A stretch of 64,000 nt of DNA from Limosilactobacillus rudii (lineage in GTDB: Bacteria > Bacillota > Bacilli > Lactobacillales > Lactobacillaceae), in NCBI RefSeq assembly GCF_014145455.1, contig NZ_JACIVB010000054.1, positions 62,001-126,000 on the forward strand, in the 5' to 3' direction. The position numbers and the translations under genes are program-made. The notes beneath the pieces are model-generated. The model made no database searches and was not told the origin of the DNA. It saw nothing but the letters and a program-made list of their open reading frames with translations. Below, in pieces: positions 32,975 to 42,852 of the stretch (positions are counted from its first letter, which is position 1; each line of letters begins with the position of its first letter).

Positions 32975-32993
32975 GCAAGAAAAGACAAAAAAC
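32975..32993. promoter_or_regulatory. Candidate PocR operator upstream of cobD
   Basis: GCAAGAAAAGACAAAAAAC shares AAAAGACAAAAA with the region upstream of pduA (reverse strand, 14154-14175) and of the lactate dehydrogenase gene (62336-62358). A similar GCAAAAAC lies 22 bases to the left, as AraC-family regulators often bind direct repeats. Confidence 0.35.
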
Positions 32994-33156
32994 AGAACTA
33001 CAAAAAACTTATATTTATTTTTTCTTAACTTGTTCAATTATGAATAATCTTTATTTGTCATATGTGTTGTTAAGTATTGAACTTGAATGGTGAACATCGT
33101 AATCTAATAGGCGAAAGTTAAGGAAACGCTTACTTTAAGAGATCGGCGGTGGTATC

Positions 33157-34245
33157 GTGAGTAAAATTCATCATGGCGGAAATGTTGAAGAGATTGCAGA
33201 AACCCTGGGGATACCAGTTGAGGATGTAAAGGATTTTAGTGCAAATATAAATCCACTAGGTTTTCCTTCTGACTTGTGGAACGTATTAGTGCAGTCGTTT
33301 GCCAATATTGAGGTATATCCTAATCCCAATTATCCTGAACTGAAAAAAGCTATTGCAGCGCACCTTAATGTAGATTCGAATGATGTATTTGTTGGTAATG
33401 GTGCGACGGAAATTTTAGATGAAACAATTAGGGCAGAGAAGGCAACGGATGCACTGATTTTAGCGCCAACATTTGGTGAATACGAGCGGTTGCTTAAAAG
33501 AATTGGGGTAAATATTCATCATTATTATTTGCAAGAAGCAGCAAATTTTGCAGTGGATATTGATGGCATGGTGAATCTATTAAAGCAACATCATGAGATA
33601 ACCATTATTTGCTTAACCACTCCCAATAATCCAACAGGACAACTAATTCCTCTAAAGGATTTACGAAAACTCACTGACTTTTGTAATCAGCATCATCGGT
33701 TATTAATACTAGATGAATCGTTTATTGATTTGACAGTGGGTAACCAGCCTAGTTTTATTAGTGAATTAACTAACAAAGATCGAGTTTACGTTGTTCGAGC
33801 AGCCACCAAATTTTTTGCAATTCCCGGTTTGAGATTAGGGTATGGCATTACCAAAAATGACAAGCTTAAAACGTTATTAAAAACTCAAGAAAATACATGG
33901 TCGGTTAACGGAATTGCCGATGTATTTGGTCAAAATATGTTTAGCGCCAAAAAATATATTAAATTAACTCAGCAGTGGCTTGATGTTCAACAACCCGCTT
34001 TATATACGGCATTGAAAAATATTTCAGCAATTACAGTTTTTCCTAGTGTTACTAATTTCTTCCTATTCAGAAGTTCTGATCCTGATTTGCGGGCTAAGTT
34101 GATAAAACAACACATATTGATTCGTCAATGTGATGATTACGAGGGGTTGGGTCCTCAATACTACCGAATTGCGGTTAAAGGTCCACAAGATAACGTTTTG
34201 TTAGTAAATACACTGAAAAAGGTTCTAAGGTGTGATAGACAATGA
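33157..34245 (+). CDS. cobD: CobD, L-threonine-O-3-phosphate decarboxylase
   Basis: 362 residues. A PLP enzyme (aminotransferase fold I) making (R)-1-amino-2-propanol phosphate, the linker of the nucleotide loop. The Schiff-base lysine is Lys218 in VRAATKFFAIPGLRLGY; FSANINPLGFP opens the fold. Starts with GTG and has only a weak GGTGG ribosome site. First gene of the 29-gene cobalamin run. No L-threonine kinase (PduX) is present in the window to supply its substrate. Confidence 0.93.
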   Translation: MSKIHHGGNVEEIAETLGIPVEDVKDFSANINPLGFPSDLWNVLVQSFANIEVYPNPNYPELKKAIAAHLNVDSNDVFVGNGATEILDETIRAEKATDALILAPTFGEYERLLKRIGVNIHHYYLQEAANFAVDIDGMVNLLKQHHEITIICLTTPNNPTGQLIPLKDLRKLTDFCNQHHRLLILDESFIDLTVGNQPSFISELTNKDRVYVVRAATKFFAIPGLRLGYGITKNDKLKTLLKTQENTWSVNGIADVFGQNMFSAKKYIKLTQQWLDVQQPALYTALKNISAITVFPSVTNFFLFRSSDPDLRAKLIKQHILIRQCDDYEGLGPQYYRIAVKGPQDNVLLVNTLKKVLRCDRQ

Positions 34246-35606
34246 AGAAGATTTTGATTGCAGGTGTAACGAGTGGTTCAGGGAAAACGACTGTTACTCT
34301 TGGAATCTTAAAAGCGCTTAATGAACAATATAGGATTCAGTCATATAAAGTTGGTCCAGATTACGTTGATACTAAATTTCATACGAGGATAACCAAACGA
34401 CCTGCAAGAAACCTTGATAACTATCTAGTGCCTGACTCAGCAACCTTAAAATATTTATTTACCAAGGATACGGATGAAATTGATTTAGGAATTGTTGAGG
34501 GAGTAATGGGATTGTATGACGGCCTTGGAACGGACAAAGATGCCTATTCAACAGCAAGCGTTGCTAAGCAGTTAAATATTCCGGTAGTGCTAGTAATTAA
34601 TGCTCGGGCAACATCGACGTCTGCGGCAGCAATTTTAAAAGGGTTTATTGATTTTGATCCTGGTGTTCAGATAAAAGGAGTCATTATTAATAACGTAATG
34701 AGTCAAAATCATTATGAATTGATTGCAGGTGCTATTCGTCGGTACTTAAAACTGCCGGTTCTTGGCTATCTGCCACATGATTCAACCGTGAGTTTACCCT
34801 CGCGACAATTAGGGTTAGTACCAGATGATGAACTACCAAATATTGACAAAAAGATTGCACTAATAGCAAAAGAAGTTAAGCAACACGTTGACCTGCAGCA
34901 ATTTGTGAAAATCGCTAGTCCGGTTATTAAAACAGTAAAAGATCCTTTTTCTGGTTTGCAGGTCAGACTGAAATTAGGAATAGCTAAAGATAAAGCGTTT
35001 AGTTTTTACTATGCAGATAATCTGAATTTACTAGAGAAAATAGGAGTTGAGCTAGTTCCATTTAGCCCGCTTGTGGATCAGAAATTGCCCGATGTTGATG
35101 CTTTATATATTGGAGGCGGTTATCCAGAGGAATTTGCATCCCAGTTAGCTGCTAATACATTAATGAAGAAAGCAATTCAGAAATTTTCACAAGCTGGTAA
35201 GCCAATTTATGCAGAGTGTGGGGGATTAATGTATTTGGGTAAAACATTGGAAGAGAAGGGGACTTCTTATCCAATGGTAGGAATTTTTGATGGGAGGAGT
35301 CAAATGACGCCACAATTAAAAAAGTTTGGTTACTGTGTTGCATATCCACAAGAGAATTGTCTATTAGGAGCAACAAAGCAAAAAATTATTGGTCATGAAT
35401 TTCACCACTCAGTATTTACCCCACTAAATGAACAGCTAAAGCCAGTTCTAAAAATGAAAAAGATTCGTGACAATGAAGTGGTTGATACATGGAATGGGGG
35501 CTATCAAAAACAAAAAACATTTGCTAGCTATCTTCATGTCCACTTTTATCAAAGCAAATCATTGTTTACCCGGTTCTTAAAGAATTTAGGAGCTGATATG
35601 CAATGA
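34242..35606 (+). CDS. cbiA: CbiA, cobyrinate a,c-diamide synthase
   Basis: 454 residues. Glutamine-dependent amidation of the a and c carboxylates of cobyrinate. The N-terminal ATP loop is AGVTSGSGKTTVTLGIL and the glutaminase cysteine lies in YAECGGLMYLG near residue 325. ATGA overlap with cobD shows translational coupling. Normal family length. Confidence 0.95.
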   Translation: MKKILIAGVTSGSGKTTVTLGILKALNEQYRIQSYKVGPDYVDTKFHTRITKRPARNLDNYLVPDSATLKYLFTKDTDEIDLGIVEGVMGLYDGLGTDKDAYSTASVAKQLNIPVVLVINARATSTSAAAILKGFIDFDPGVQIKGVIINNVMSQNHYELIAGAIRRYLKLPVLGYLPHDSTVSLPSRQLGLVPDDELPNIDKKIALIAKEVKQHVDLQQFVKIASPVIKTVKDPFSGLQVRLKLGIAKDKAFSFYYADNLNLLEKIGVELVPFSPLVDQKLPDVDALYIGGGYPEEFASQLAANTLMKKAIQKFSQAGKPIYAECGGLMYLGKTLEEKGTSYPMVGIFDGRSQMTPQLKKFGYCVAYPQENCLLGATKQKIIGHEFHHSVFTPLNEQLKPVLKMKKIRDNEVVDTWNGGYQKQKTFASYLHVHFYQSKSLFTRFLKNLGADMQ

Positions 35607-36562
35607 ATATCGTAATAATGGTAATGTTTGCCTTTATCCTTGATCTTTTACTTGGAGACCCACATTCTTGGCCTCATCCAATAAAGATAATAGGTAAGTT
35701 GATAGCATTTCTAACCAAACAATTTAATAAATCAAGCTACGCTAATAGTAAACGGAAGTATTTGGGAATACTGACATGGCTAATCACAGTCGGCGGGACA
35801 GGTTTAATTACGTACATAGTAATGCGAGTAGCAATGATTAATTACTATCTTTATATGGCTGTTGGAACTTATTTAAGTTATACCTGTTTATCAGCGCGGC
35901 AATTAGCGATTGAAGCTGAAAAGATAATGAAAAGTCTTAAACAAAATAATCTCAAAAAAGCGCGCTATCAAGTGGGGATGATTGTTGGCCGGGATACAGA
36001 CAATTTGAGTGCTGAAGAGGTAACTAAGGCAACCATAGAAACTGTTGCAGAAAATACAAGTGATGGTGTTGTTGCACCGTTATTATTTCTAGTTATTGGT
36101 GGACCGGTTCTTGGATTGATGTATAAGGCAGTTAATACACTGGATTCAATGATTGGATATCGAAATGAAAAGTATCGAGCTTTTGGTGAATTTTCCGCTA
36201 GAGTTGATGATGTTGCTAATTATATTCCTGCTCGGTTAACATGGTTGTTTTTAATCATTAGCAGTTGGCTGTTACGTGATGATACTAGGGAGGCCATTGC
36301 AGTTGGTAGGAGAGATTGTAAAAAGCATTTAAGCCCTAATAGTGCATTTAGTGAAGCAGTGGTTGCTGGAGCGCTCCATCTCCAATTAGGTGGGCCCCAT
36401 TATTATTTTGGTGAATTAGTGCAAAAACCATATATTGGTAATGATCGTTTAGTAATTGCGGCTAACTGGCATTTAAAGCGAACAATCACAATGCTATATA
36501 TGGCATCGGCACTTAGCTTCGGATGTTTTGAATTCATTAGATTATTAATTGTTTGGAAGTGA
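35603..36562 (+). CDS. cbiB: CbiB, adenosylcobinamide-phosphate synthase
   Basis: 319 residues, with four to five membrane segments. LLLGDPHSWPHPIKIIGKLI at the start and VGRDTDNLSAEEVTKATIETVAENTSDG are characteristic. Attaches the aminopropanol phosphate made by CobD to the corrin ring, at the membrane. Overlaps cbiA by four bases. Confidence 0.95.
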   Translation: MNIVIMVMFAFILDLLLGDPHSWPHPIKIIGKLIAFLTKQFNKSSYANSKRKYLGILTWLITVGGTGLITYIVMRVAMINYYLYMAVGTYLSYTCLSARQLAIEAEKIMKSLKQNNLKKARYQVGMIVGRDTDNLSAEEVTKATIETVAENTSDGVVAPLLFLVIGGPVLGLMYKAVNTLDSMIGYRNEKYRAFGEFSARVDDVANYIPARLTWLFLIISSWLLRDDTREAIAVGRRDCKKHLSPNSAFSEAVVAGALHLQLGGPHYYFGELVQKPYIGNDRLVIAANWHLKRTITMLYMASALSFGCFEFIRLLIVWK

Positions 36563-36567
36563 GTAGG

Positions 36568-37254
36568 ATGGAAAAAGAAAACTATATAACAATTCCACAC
36601 CAAATAACGGATAAGAGTTTTCAAATTATTCAAGAAGAGATTGGGAAGATCGCTCCTAACTATAAATTTGAAAATCCGTTACAAGAGGCAGTGATTAAAC
36701 GTGCAATTCATACGACAGCTGATTTTGACTACTTACAAAATCTAAAATTTACCCATAATGTATTGGAAAAAATGAAGGATGTCCTAATGAATCATGGCGT
36801 TATTTATACTGACACTACGATGGCATTATCGGGGATAAATAAGCGGCGACTAAATAAACTTGGCGTTGATTATCATTGTTTAATTCGTGATCCGCAAGTT
36901 ATTGAAATGGCACAAAAAAAGGGGATTACGCGCTCAATGGCAGCGGTTGAAGTTGCTGCTAAGGATTCTCGCCAGAAAATTTTTATTATCGGTAATGCAC
37001 CAACTGCCCTTTGCAAAATTATTGAGATGGTAAATGATAATCAATTACAAACTGCAGCAGTTATAGGTGTTCCAGTTGGCTTTGTAGAGGCTGCAGAAAG
37101 TAAGCAAGCGTTATATGAATCAGATATTCCCGCAATTGCTGCTCTTGGTCGGAAAGGTGGCAGTAACCTGGCGGCAGCCTTGATCAATGCAGTGATGTAT
37201 AACATGGATATTAAAAAGTTAGGTGATGAATATGGCCGTCACACCAAACAATAA
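36568..37254 (+). CDS. cbiC: CbiC, cobalt-precorrin-8 methylmutase
   Basis: 228 residues from ATG 36568; an in-frame TTG at 36553 lies within cbiB and before the ribosome site. Moves the C11 methyl group to C12, forming cobyrinate. Recognisable motifs: VIKRAIHTTADFDY (catalytic His), DTTMALSGINKRRL and GNAPTALCKI. Ends inside the start of cbiD. Confidence 0.94.
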   Translation: MEKENYITIPHQITDKSFQIIQEEIGKIAPNYKFENPLQEAVIKRAIHTTADFDYLQNLKFTHNVLEKMKDVLMNHGVIYTDTTMALSGINKRRLNKLGVDYHCLIRDPQVIEMAQKKGITRSMAAVEVAAKDSRQKIFIIGNAPTALCKIIEMVNDNQLQTAAVIGVPVGFVEAAESKQALYESDIPAIAALGRKGGSNLAAALINAVMYNMDIKKLGDEYGRHTKQ

Positions 37255-38383
37255 CTCTGAAGATAATTTTGTCTATTACAATGGTCGAAAGTTACGCAAG
37301 GGTTTTACTACGGGAACAACTGCGACCGCCGCAACTGTTGCAGCAATAAGAACGTTATTAAACCAAGAAACACAAGAAACGGTAACAGTTCATGCGGCTA
37401 ATGGTAAGACAGCAATATTTGATGTTGAGCAAACCGATTTTGATACTCGTCAAGCTAGTTGTGCGATAAAAAAAGATGGTGGTGATGATCAAGATGCAAC
37501 GGATGGGGCATTGATTTTTGCAACTGTAAAAATGCGGGATGATAATGAAATTCATCTTGATGGTGGTAAGGGTGTTGGTAGAGTCACTAAAGAGGGACTT
37601 GCTAATAAACCGGGAATGGCGGCAATTAATCCAACCCCACGACGGGTAATTACAGAAGCAGCCCGAGATGAATTAGGAGAGAAACGAGGAGTTAATATTG
37701 TTATCTCGGTTCCAGAAGGTGAGCGAATTGCTAAGCTGACTTATAATCCGCGGTTAGGGATCGTCGGTGGAATATCGATCCTAGGGACAAGTGGTGTTGT
37801 TACGCCAATGTCGGAATCAAGCTGGAAGCATTCGATTTCAATTGAGATGAATATTCATCGAAAGCGTGGGGATAACACCCTTGTCCTTGTTCCCGGAAAT
37901 TACGGGGAGGACTTTGCTAAAGAGAAACTTGGGATACCAAATGCAAAAATCGTTCAAATGAGCAATTTTGTTGGTTATGTTCTCCATGAAACCCAGCGCT
38001 TAGGATTTACCAAGGTTCTAATTGTTGGTGACCTAGGTAAGATGATTAAAGTTGCTGGTGGCATTTTTTCTACCCATAGTAAAGATGCGGATGCCCGAGC
38101 TGAAATAATGGTTGCTAACCTTGCGCTGATGGGCGGCGTTTCAACCGACTTTTTACGCAAAATAAATCAATGCCTCACAACAATTTCAATGATTAAGTTA
38201 ATTAATGAGGCCGGCTATCAAGCGGTGTATCAAATGATTGCTAATAAGATCAAACAACGGGCTGAAAAATTATTAGCTCACCGTAAACTACATGTAGAGA
38301 TTGATGCAGTTATCTTTTCCCACGAAAGCGGCTTCTTAGCTGCAAGTAAACCACTACAAGAAATTAAAGGTGAGTGGCAATGA
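37232..38383 (+). CDS. cbiD: CbiD, cobalt-precorrin-5B C1-methyltransferase
   Basis: 383 residues from ATG 37232, six bases after AGGTG; GTG and ATG codons just upstream overlap that site. Methylates C1 in the anaerobic route. The family opening RKGFTTGTTATAATVAA is present, although the usual Cys in TTGTC is Thr here. Also VRITEAARDELG-like region and MLGTSGVVTPMS-type GTSGVVTPMS. Overlaps cbiC and cbiE. Confidence 0.93.
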   Translation: MAVTPNNNSEDNFVYYNGRKLRKGFTTGTTATAATVAAIRTLLNQETQETVTVHAANGKTAIFDVEQTDFDTRQASCAIKKDGGDDQDATDGALIFATVKMRDDNEIHLDGGKGVGRVTKEGLANKPGMAAINPTPRRVITEAARDELGEKRGVNIVISVPEGERIAKLTYNPRLGIVGGISILGTSGVVTPMSESSWKHSISIEMNIHRKRGDNTLVLVPGNYGEDFAKEKLGIPNAKIVQMSNFVGYVLHETQRLGFTKVLIVGDLGKMIKVAGGIFSTHSKDADARAEIMVANLALMGGVSTDFLRKINQCLTTISMIKLINEAGYQAVYQMIANKIKQRAEKLLAHRKLHVEIDAVIFSHESGFLAASKPLQEIKGEWQ

Positions 38384-38979
38384 TTACAGTATTAGGAATT
38401 GGTCCGGGTGATTCAAGGTACCAGCTTCAAGGGACACATGAATATCTTGAGCAGGCGGATGTTGTAATTGGGTCAAAGCGCCAGTTAACAATTTTTCCAG
38501 AGGTTGAAAGCAAACAAATGGAGCTGCCGCATTTATCTGAGTTAAAGCAATATTTACAAGCAAATTTGCAAAAGAACATTGTGTTGCTTGCCTCGGGTGA
38601 TCCACTTTTATACGGCATTGGAACATGGATAACAGATCAAATTGATGAGCAAAAGATAAAAATAGTTCCAGGAATTAGTTCAATCCAGTATATGTTTCAT
38701 CAACTGCAGTTATCAATGAATGACTGCTATTTAACTAGTAGTCACGGTCGAAAACCAGATTTTGACTTTTTACTTCAACATTCAAAGGTCGGCATGGTTA
38801 CGGATAAAACACTTGGTCCCTATGAAATTGGTCAAGAAATCAAAAGAAGAGGACTTCAACGAAATATTTATGTTGGGGAAAAACTTAGCTATCCAGATGA
38901 AAAGATAACCAAGTACGATGAACAAACAATCGAAAATAGAGATTATGAAATGAACGTGGTGATTATTACTGATGCGTGA
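38380..38979 (+). CDS. cbiE: CbiE, cobalt-precorrin-7 C5-methyltransferase
   Basis: 199 residues from ATG 38380, overlapping the cbiD stop in an ATGA. The tetrapyrrole methylase fold begins VLGIGPGDSRYQLQGTHEYL and contains LASGDPLLYGIGTWI. In some bacteria CbiE is fused to CbiT (CobL); here the two are separate and overlap by eight bases. Confidence 0.93.
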   Translation: MITVLGIGPGDSRYQLQGTHEYLEQADVVIGSKRQLTIFPEVESKQMELPHLSELKQYLQANLQKNIVLLASGDPLLYGIGTWITDQIDEQKIKIVPGISSIQYMFHQLQLSMNDCYLTSSHGRKPDFDFLLQHSKVGMVTDKTLGPYEIGQEIKRRGLQRNIYVGEKLSYPDEKITKYDEQTIENRDYEMNVVIITDA

Positions 38980-39526
38980 TGATGAATTTTTAAGAAATAA
39001 GGTACCAATGACAAAGTCAGAAGTTCGGGCGATTAGCATTGATAAGCTTAATTTAATTGGTAAAAAGTCAATGTTAGATGTAGGAGCTGGAACCGGAAGC
39101 GTTAGTATCCAAGCTGCACATGAGTTTAACGGCTTAACAGTAACCGCAATTGAAATGAATCCAGACGGAATTGATATTATCAACCAAAATATTAATAAGT
39201 TTGCTTTAAAGAATATTCGGTTAATTAAAGGCACTGCACCAGAAGATATTCCTGAACAAAAATACGATGCAATTTTTGTTGGTGGTAGTGGATCACATTT
39301 AGATGAAATTATTAATTTTGCAAGTGACCATTTAAATGCGAATGGCACGATTGTATTGAATTTTATTTTGTTTGAAAACGCAATGCAAGTAGAGCAATTA
39401 TTGCAAGAAAACGATTTTAAGAATATTGAAATGATCGAAGTTGGTGTTTTGCGTTGGCATAAATTAGGCAAGGGGCATTTCTTTAAGCCTAATAATCCAA
39501 CCATTATCGTTAGTGCGCGTAAATAG
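38972..39526 (+). CDS. cbiT: CbiT, cobalt-precorrin-6B C15-methyltransferase (decarboxylating)
   Basis: 184 residues. Class I SAM methyltransferase: [16 protein letters not shown] holds the SAM loop and [15 protein letters not shown] follows. It methylates C15 and decarboxylates the C12 acetate. Starts within the end of cbiE. Confidence 0.94.
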   Translation: MRDDEFLRNKVPMTKSEVRAISIDKLNLIGKKSMLDVGAGTGSVSIQAAHEFNGLTVTAIEMNPDGIDIINQNINKFALKNIRLIKGTAPEDIPEQKYDAIFVGGSGSHLDEIINFASDHLNANGTIVLNFILFENAMQVEQLLQENDFKNIEMIEVGVLRWHKLGKGHFFKPNNPTIIVSARK

Positions 39527-39540
39527 AAAGGATGATTGAA

Positions 39541-40302
39541 ATGGCAATTGTGAGTTTTGTAGGAGCAGGTCCTGGTGAAACAGATTTAATTACCTTGAAG
39601 GGTTATAAATTATTGTCGGATGCGGATGTGGTAATTTACGCAGGATCATTAATCAACAAGGAGTTATTGGATTATTGTAAAGCCGATGCTGAAAAATATG
39701 ATAGCGCTAAGATGACTTTAGATGACATCGTTGATCGAATGGAACAATCAGTAAAAAATGATAAATCGGTTGTTCGTTTACAGACAGGTGATTTTTCAAT
39801 TTATGGTTCTATTCGTGAACAAATTGAGGAAATGAAGAAACGTGGAATTGAATACCAATGTGTTCCAGGAGTTAGTTCATTCCTTGGGGCCGCTTCAAGT
39901 ATGGGGGTGGAATATACTGTGCCAGAAGTTGCGCAAAGCGTCATTATTACAAGAATGGCAGGGCGGACACCGGTACCTGAAGGTGAATCACTCAAATCAT
40001 TAGCACAACACCAAACATCAATGGTTATTTTTCTTTCTGTTCAAGGAATAAAGAAAGTGGTAAGCCAACTTGAAGAAGGCGGCTATCCAGAAGACACACC
40101 AGTAGCGGTTATTTATAAGGCAACATGGCCAGATGAAAAAGTAGTTCGCGGAACCTTAAAAGATATTGCCGAAAAAGTTCACAAAGCAGATATTCGGCGA
40201 ACGGCGTTGATTATGGTTGGTAAATTCTTAGGCGATGAATATAACTATTCGCACCTTTATGATGCTGGATTCAGCACGATGTTCCGTAAAAAGAGTAAAT
40301 AG
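39541..40302 (+). CDS. cbiF: CbiF, cobalt-precorrin-4 C11-methyltransferase
   Basis: 253 residues from ATG 39541, nine bases after AAAGG; an ATG three codons earlier abuts the ribosome site. Tetrapyrrole methylase opening [19 protein letters not shown] and [16 protein letters not shown] are clear. It methylates C11 with SAM. Confidence 0.94.
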   Translation: MAIVSFVGAGPGETDLITLKGYKLLSDADVVIYAGSLINKELLDYCKADAEKYDSAKMTLDDIVDRMEQSVKNDKSVVRLQTGDFSIYGSIREQIEEMKKRGIEYQCVPGVSSFLGAASSMGVEYTVPEVAQSVIITRMAGRTPVPEGESLKSLAQHQTSMVIFLSVQGIKKVVSQLEEGGYPEDTPVAVIYKATWPDEKVVRGTLKDIAEKVHKADIRRTALIMVGKFLGDEYNYSHLYDAGFSTMFRKKSK

Positions 40303-40304
40303 TA

Positions 40305-41360
40305 ATGAAAAGGTTTGTGATTATCGCGTTGACAGTAGGTGGCGCTAAGGTTGCTCGTTATTTAAAGAAACGTTTACAAGAACAGGAATGCCATGCTGAT
40401 GTAGTTTTGTCGCAGCGATTGGCCCAAGATGATGAAAATTATTATCTTAAGGGGGAGTTTACGCGGACAATTCACCGCTTGTTTAAAGAATATGATTGCG
40501 TGATTTGCATAATGGCAACTGGGATTGTTGTACGATCATTAGCCAGTGTAATTGTGGATAAAACGGTAGATCCAGCAGTCATTGTTATGGACGAGAAGGC
40601 TACTAATGTAATTAGCCTACTATCGGGTCATGTTGGTGGTGCAAACGAGTGGACGAGACTGATAGCAAAATTAACTGGAGCAACACCAGTTATCACCACA
40701 GCAACGGATACAGAAAATGTTCAGGCACTTGATATCTTAGCTAAACGAGTTAACGGATGGTATCCAAACTTTAAGGAAAATACTAAAAAAATAAATTGCT
40801 TGTTAGCTGAGGGTAAAAAAGTTGAGCTATATTTGGAACCCTATTTACGACGTTATTTAAAGCGGCTTAATGGTTTTGAAATATTATCCGGAATAAAAGA
40901 ACATCAAGAAGGCATACCACTGATTATTGTTTCTGATCGTTCTGGATTTATGAAAAGTAACGATGTTATCCATGTTATTCCACAGGTGAACGTATTAGGA
41001 ATCGGTTGCCGTAAAAATGTAACTTATGAAATGATGCAACAAACATTTGCTGAATTTTGTACAGAGCATCAATTGTTATGGCAATCGTTCGCAAAGTTAG
41101 CGTCAATTGATGTGAAAAAACATGAGCCGGCAATTCAATATTTAGCACAAACGTTTAATATAACTGCTGAATTTTATTCGGCTTCAGAGTTACGACAAGT
41201 CAGCACCAATTATCCTGCATCAGCATTTGTGTTAAAGACTGTTGGTGTTGGCAATGTAGCCTGCGCGGCAGCGGATTATGCAAGTGGTGAACAAAATGTG
41301 ACAAGAAGATATGCTAATCACGAAATAACAATGGCACTTAGTCGGTTACACGAAATTTAG
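40305..41360 (+). CDS. cbiG: CbiG, cobalt-precorrin-5A hydrolase
   Basis: 351 residues. Opens the delta-lactone of cobalt-precorrin-5A, releasing acetaldehyde. CIMATGIVVRSLASVIVDK and LLSGHVGGANEWTR are the conserved N-terminal motifs; LGIGCRKNVTYE opens the C-terminal domain. Starts two bases after cbiF with no separate promoter. Confidence 0.94.
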   Translation: MKRFVIIALTVGGAKVARYLKKRLQEQECHADVVLSQRLAQDDENYYLKGEFTRTIHRLFKEYDCVICIMATGIVVRSLASVIVDKTVDPAVIVMDEKATNVISLLSGHVGGANEWTRLIAKLTGATPVITTATDTENVQALDILAKRVNGWYPNFKENTKKINCLLAEGKKVELYLEPYLRRYLKRLNGFEILSGIKEHQEGIPLIIVSDRSGFMKSNDVIHVIPQVNVLGIGCRKNVTYEMMQQTFAEFCTEHQLLWQSFAKLASIDVKKHEPAIQYLAQTFNITAEFYSASELRQVSTNYPASAFVLKTVGVGNVACAAADYASGEQNVTRRYANHEITMALSRLHEI

Positions 41361-41371
41361 GAGGAAATAAG

Positions 41372-42097
41372 ATGCTATATGTAGTTGGATTAGGACCAGG
41401 ATCAAAGGAATTAATGACAGAGGAAGCACGACAAGTAATTGAAAATACTCATACAATTGTTGGCTATGCGACCTATGTACGACTAATTGAAGACATGCTT
41501 GAGGGCAAAGAATTAGTGGTTACCGGTATGCGTGGTGAAATTGAACGGTGCAAAAAAGCACTTGATATTGCTGCAACCGGAAAGGATGTTGCGATTATTT
41601 CCAGTGGGGATGCTGGAATTTATGGAATGGCAGGGTTAGTCCTTGAATTAGCTGGTAAGATGGATACTCATATTGACGTTAAAGTAATTCCTGGAGTAAC
41701 TGCTAGCATTGCAGCCGCAGCCCATTTAGGTGCGCCATTAATGAATGATTTTTGTCATATTAGTCTAAGTGATCTTATGACGCCGTGGGATGTGATTACA
41801 AAGCGGGTTGATGCAGCAGCTAAGGCAGATTTTGTAATATGTCTTTATAACCCGCGGAGTAAAGGGCGTCCCCACCACCTTCGTAAGGCATTAGACATCA
41901 TTTTGAAATATAAGTCTCCAGATACTGTTGTCGGGATTGGAAAAGATGTTGCGCGTCCAAAAGAGATTGATAAGGTTACAACAATTAAAGACCTTGATGA
42001 AACTGAGATTAACATGACGTCAATTGTGATTGTTGGCAATAAGAATACTTATGTTGAAGATGGACGGATGATTACGCCACGAGGTTACACGTTATGA
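41372..42097 (+). CDS. cbiH: CbiH, cobalt-precorrin-3 C17-methyltransferase
   Basis: 241 residues. Tetrapyrrole methylase with YVVGLGPGSKELMTEEARQV, IVGYATYVRLIED and SSGDAGIYGMAGLVLE. It methylates C17 and contracts the ring. AGGAGG precedes the ATG; the end overlaps cbiJ in an ATGA. Confidence 0.94.
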   Translation: MLYVVGLGPGSKELMTEEARQVIENTHTIVGYATYVRLIEDMLEGKELVVTGMRGEIERCKKALDIAATGKDVAIISSGDAGIYGMAGLVLELAGKMDTHIDVKVIPGVTASIAAAAHLGAPLMNDFCHISLSDLMTPWDVITKRVDAAAKADFVICLYNPRSKGRPHHLRKALDIILKYKSPDTVVGIGKDVARPKEIDKVTTIKDLDETEINMTSIVIVGNKNTYVEDGRMITPRGYTL

Positions 42098-42852
42098 TTC
42101 TTTTACTAGGTGGAACAACAGAAAGCCTAGAAGTTGCAGATAGATTAACTGCGCAAAAAAAGCCTTTTATATTGTCAGTTATTAGCGATTATGGTGCAGA
42201 GCTAGCCCATCAGCATTCAAAAAATGTCATTGAGACAACTTTTAGCGAAGAAAGCTTTGCTTGTTTTTGCCATGATAATCAAATTAGTTTTATTCTTGAT
42301 GCTACTCATCCATTTGCACGAGTTATATCACAATTAGCAATTAAAGAAGCTGAAAAACTTCAGATTCCTTATTTACGTTATGAGCGTCAGAATATTTATG
42401 ATAAGAACGCCGTATTAAAAATAGTTGATTCGCTAAATGAAGCATGTGAATACTTAAAAACACTTGAAGGAGTCGTTTATTTATCAACAGGGAGTAAGAC
42501 AGCTCCAGACTATGCCGAAAATTTAGGTGTGAAACGGCTGCATATACGGGTATTACCAACAACTAAAGTAATGGATAAGCTAACAACTGTAGGCTTTATT
42601 GCTTCACAAATCGATGCAATTCAAGGACCTTTTTCGACGCCCTTGAATTATGAACTATTTAAACGAGCTCATGCAAAAGCAGTGGTGACAAAGGAAAGTG
42701 GCCGTCAAGGTGGAATTCAAGAGAAAATAACTGCGTGTGAACAATTAAGGATTCCATGTGTTATCATTCGACGCCCACAAATCAATTATCCAGCAGTAGT
42801 TGGTAACTTAGATGAATTAGTAAGTTACTTGGAGGAAAACGATGAATGGTAG
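42094..42852 (+). CDS. cbiJ: CbiJ, cobalt-precorrin-6A reductase
   Basis: 252 residues. NAD(P)H-dependent reduction of the corrin macrocycle. LLLGGTTESLEVADRL at the start, ILDATHPFARVISQLA near residue 70, and VTKESGRQGGIQEKI near the end are typical. Coupled to both neighbours by overlaps. Confidence 0.93.
   Translation: MILLLGGTTESLEVADRLTAQKKPFILSVISDYGAELAHQHSKNVIETTFSEESFACFCHDNQISFILDATHPFARVISQLAIKEAEKLQIPYLRYERQNIYDKNAVLKIVDSLNEACEYLKTLEGVVYLSTGSKTAPDYAENLGVKRLHIRVLPTTKVMDKLTTVGFIASQIDAIQGPFSTPLNYELFKRAHAKAVVTKESGRQGGIQEKITACEQLRIPCVIIRRPQINYPAVVGNLDELVSYLEENDEW

Larger units (their letters stand above)
32796..33156. promoter_or_regulatory. Divergent control region before the cobalamin operon
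   Basis: This 361-base, very AT-rich gap lies between the adenosyltransferase gene and cobD. It holds a cre-like site at 32848-32862, a direct-repeat-like pair GCAAAAAC (32953) and GCAAGAAAAGACAAAAAAC (32975-32993), and CGCTTACTTTA at 33127-33137, the reverse complement of an 11-mer upstream of pduA. No B12 riboswitch could be recognised. No gene was found. Confidence 0.55.

Noticed and set aside
32796-33156. Possible B12 riboswitch before the cobalamin operon
   Set aside because: No B12-box-like sequence or multi-stem leader could be recognised; the region is simple and AT-rich, and regulation by PocR is a better fit.
38782-39504. Long open frame (240 codons) on the minus strand
   Set aside because: It lies wholly opposite cbiE and cbiT, whose products are clear; it is a shadow of their codon use.
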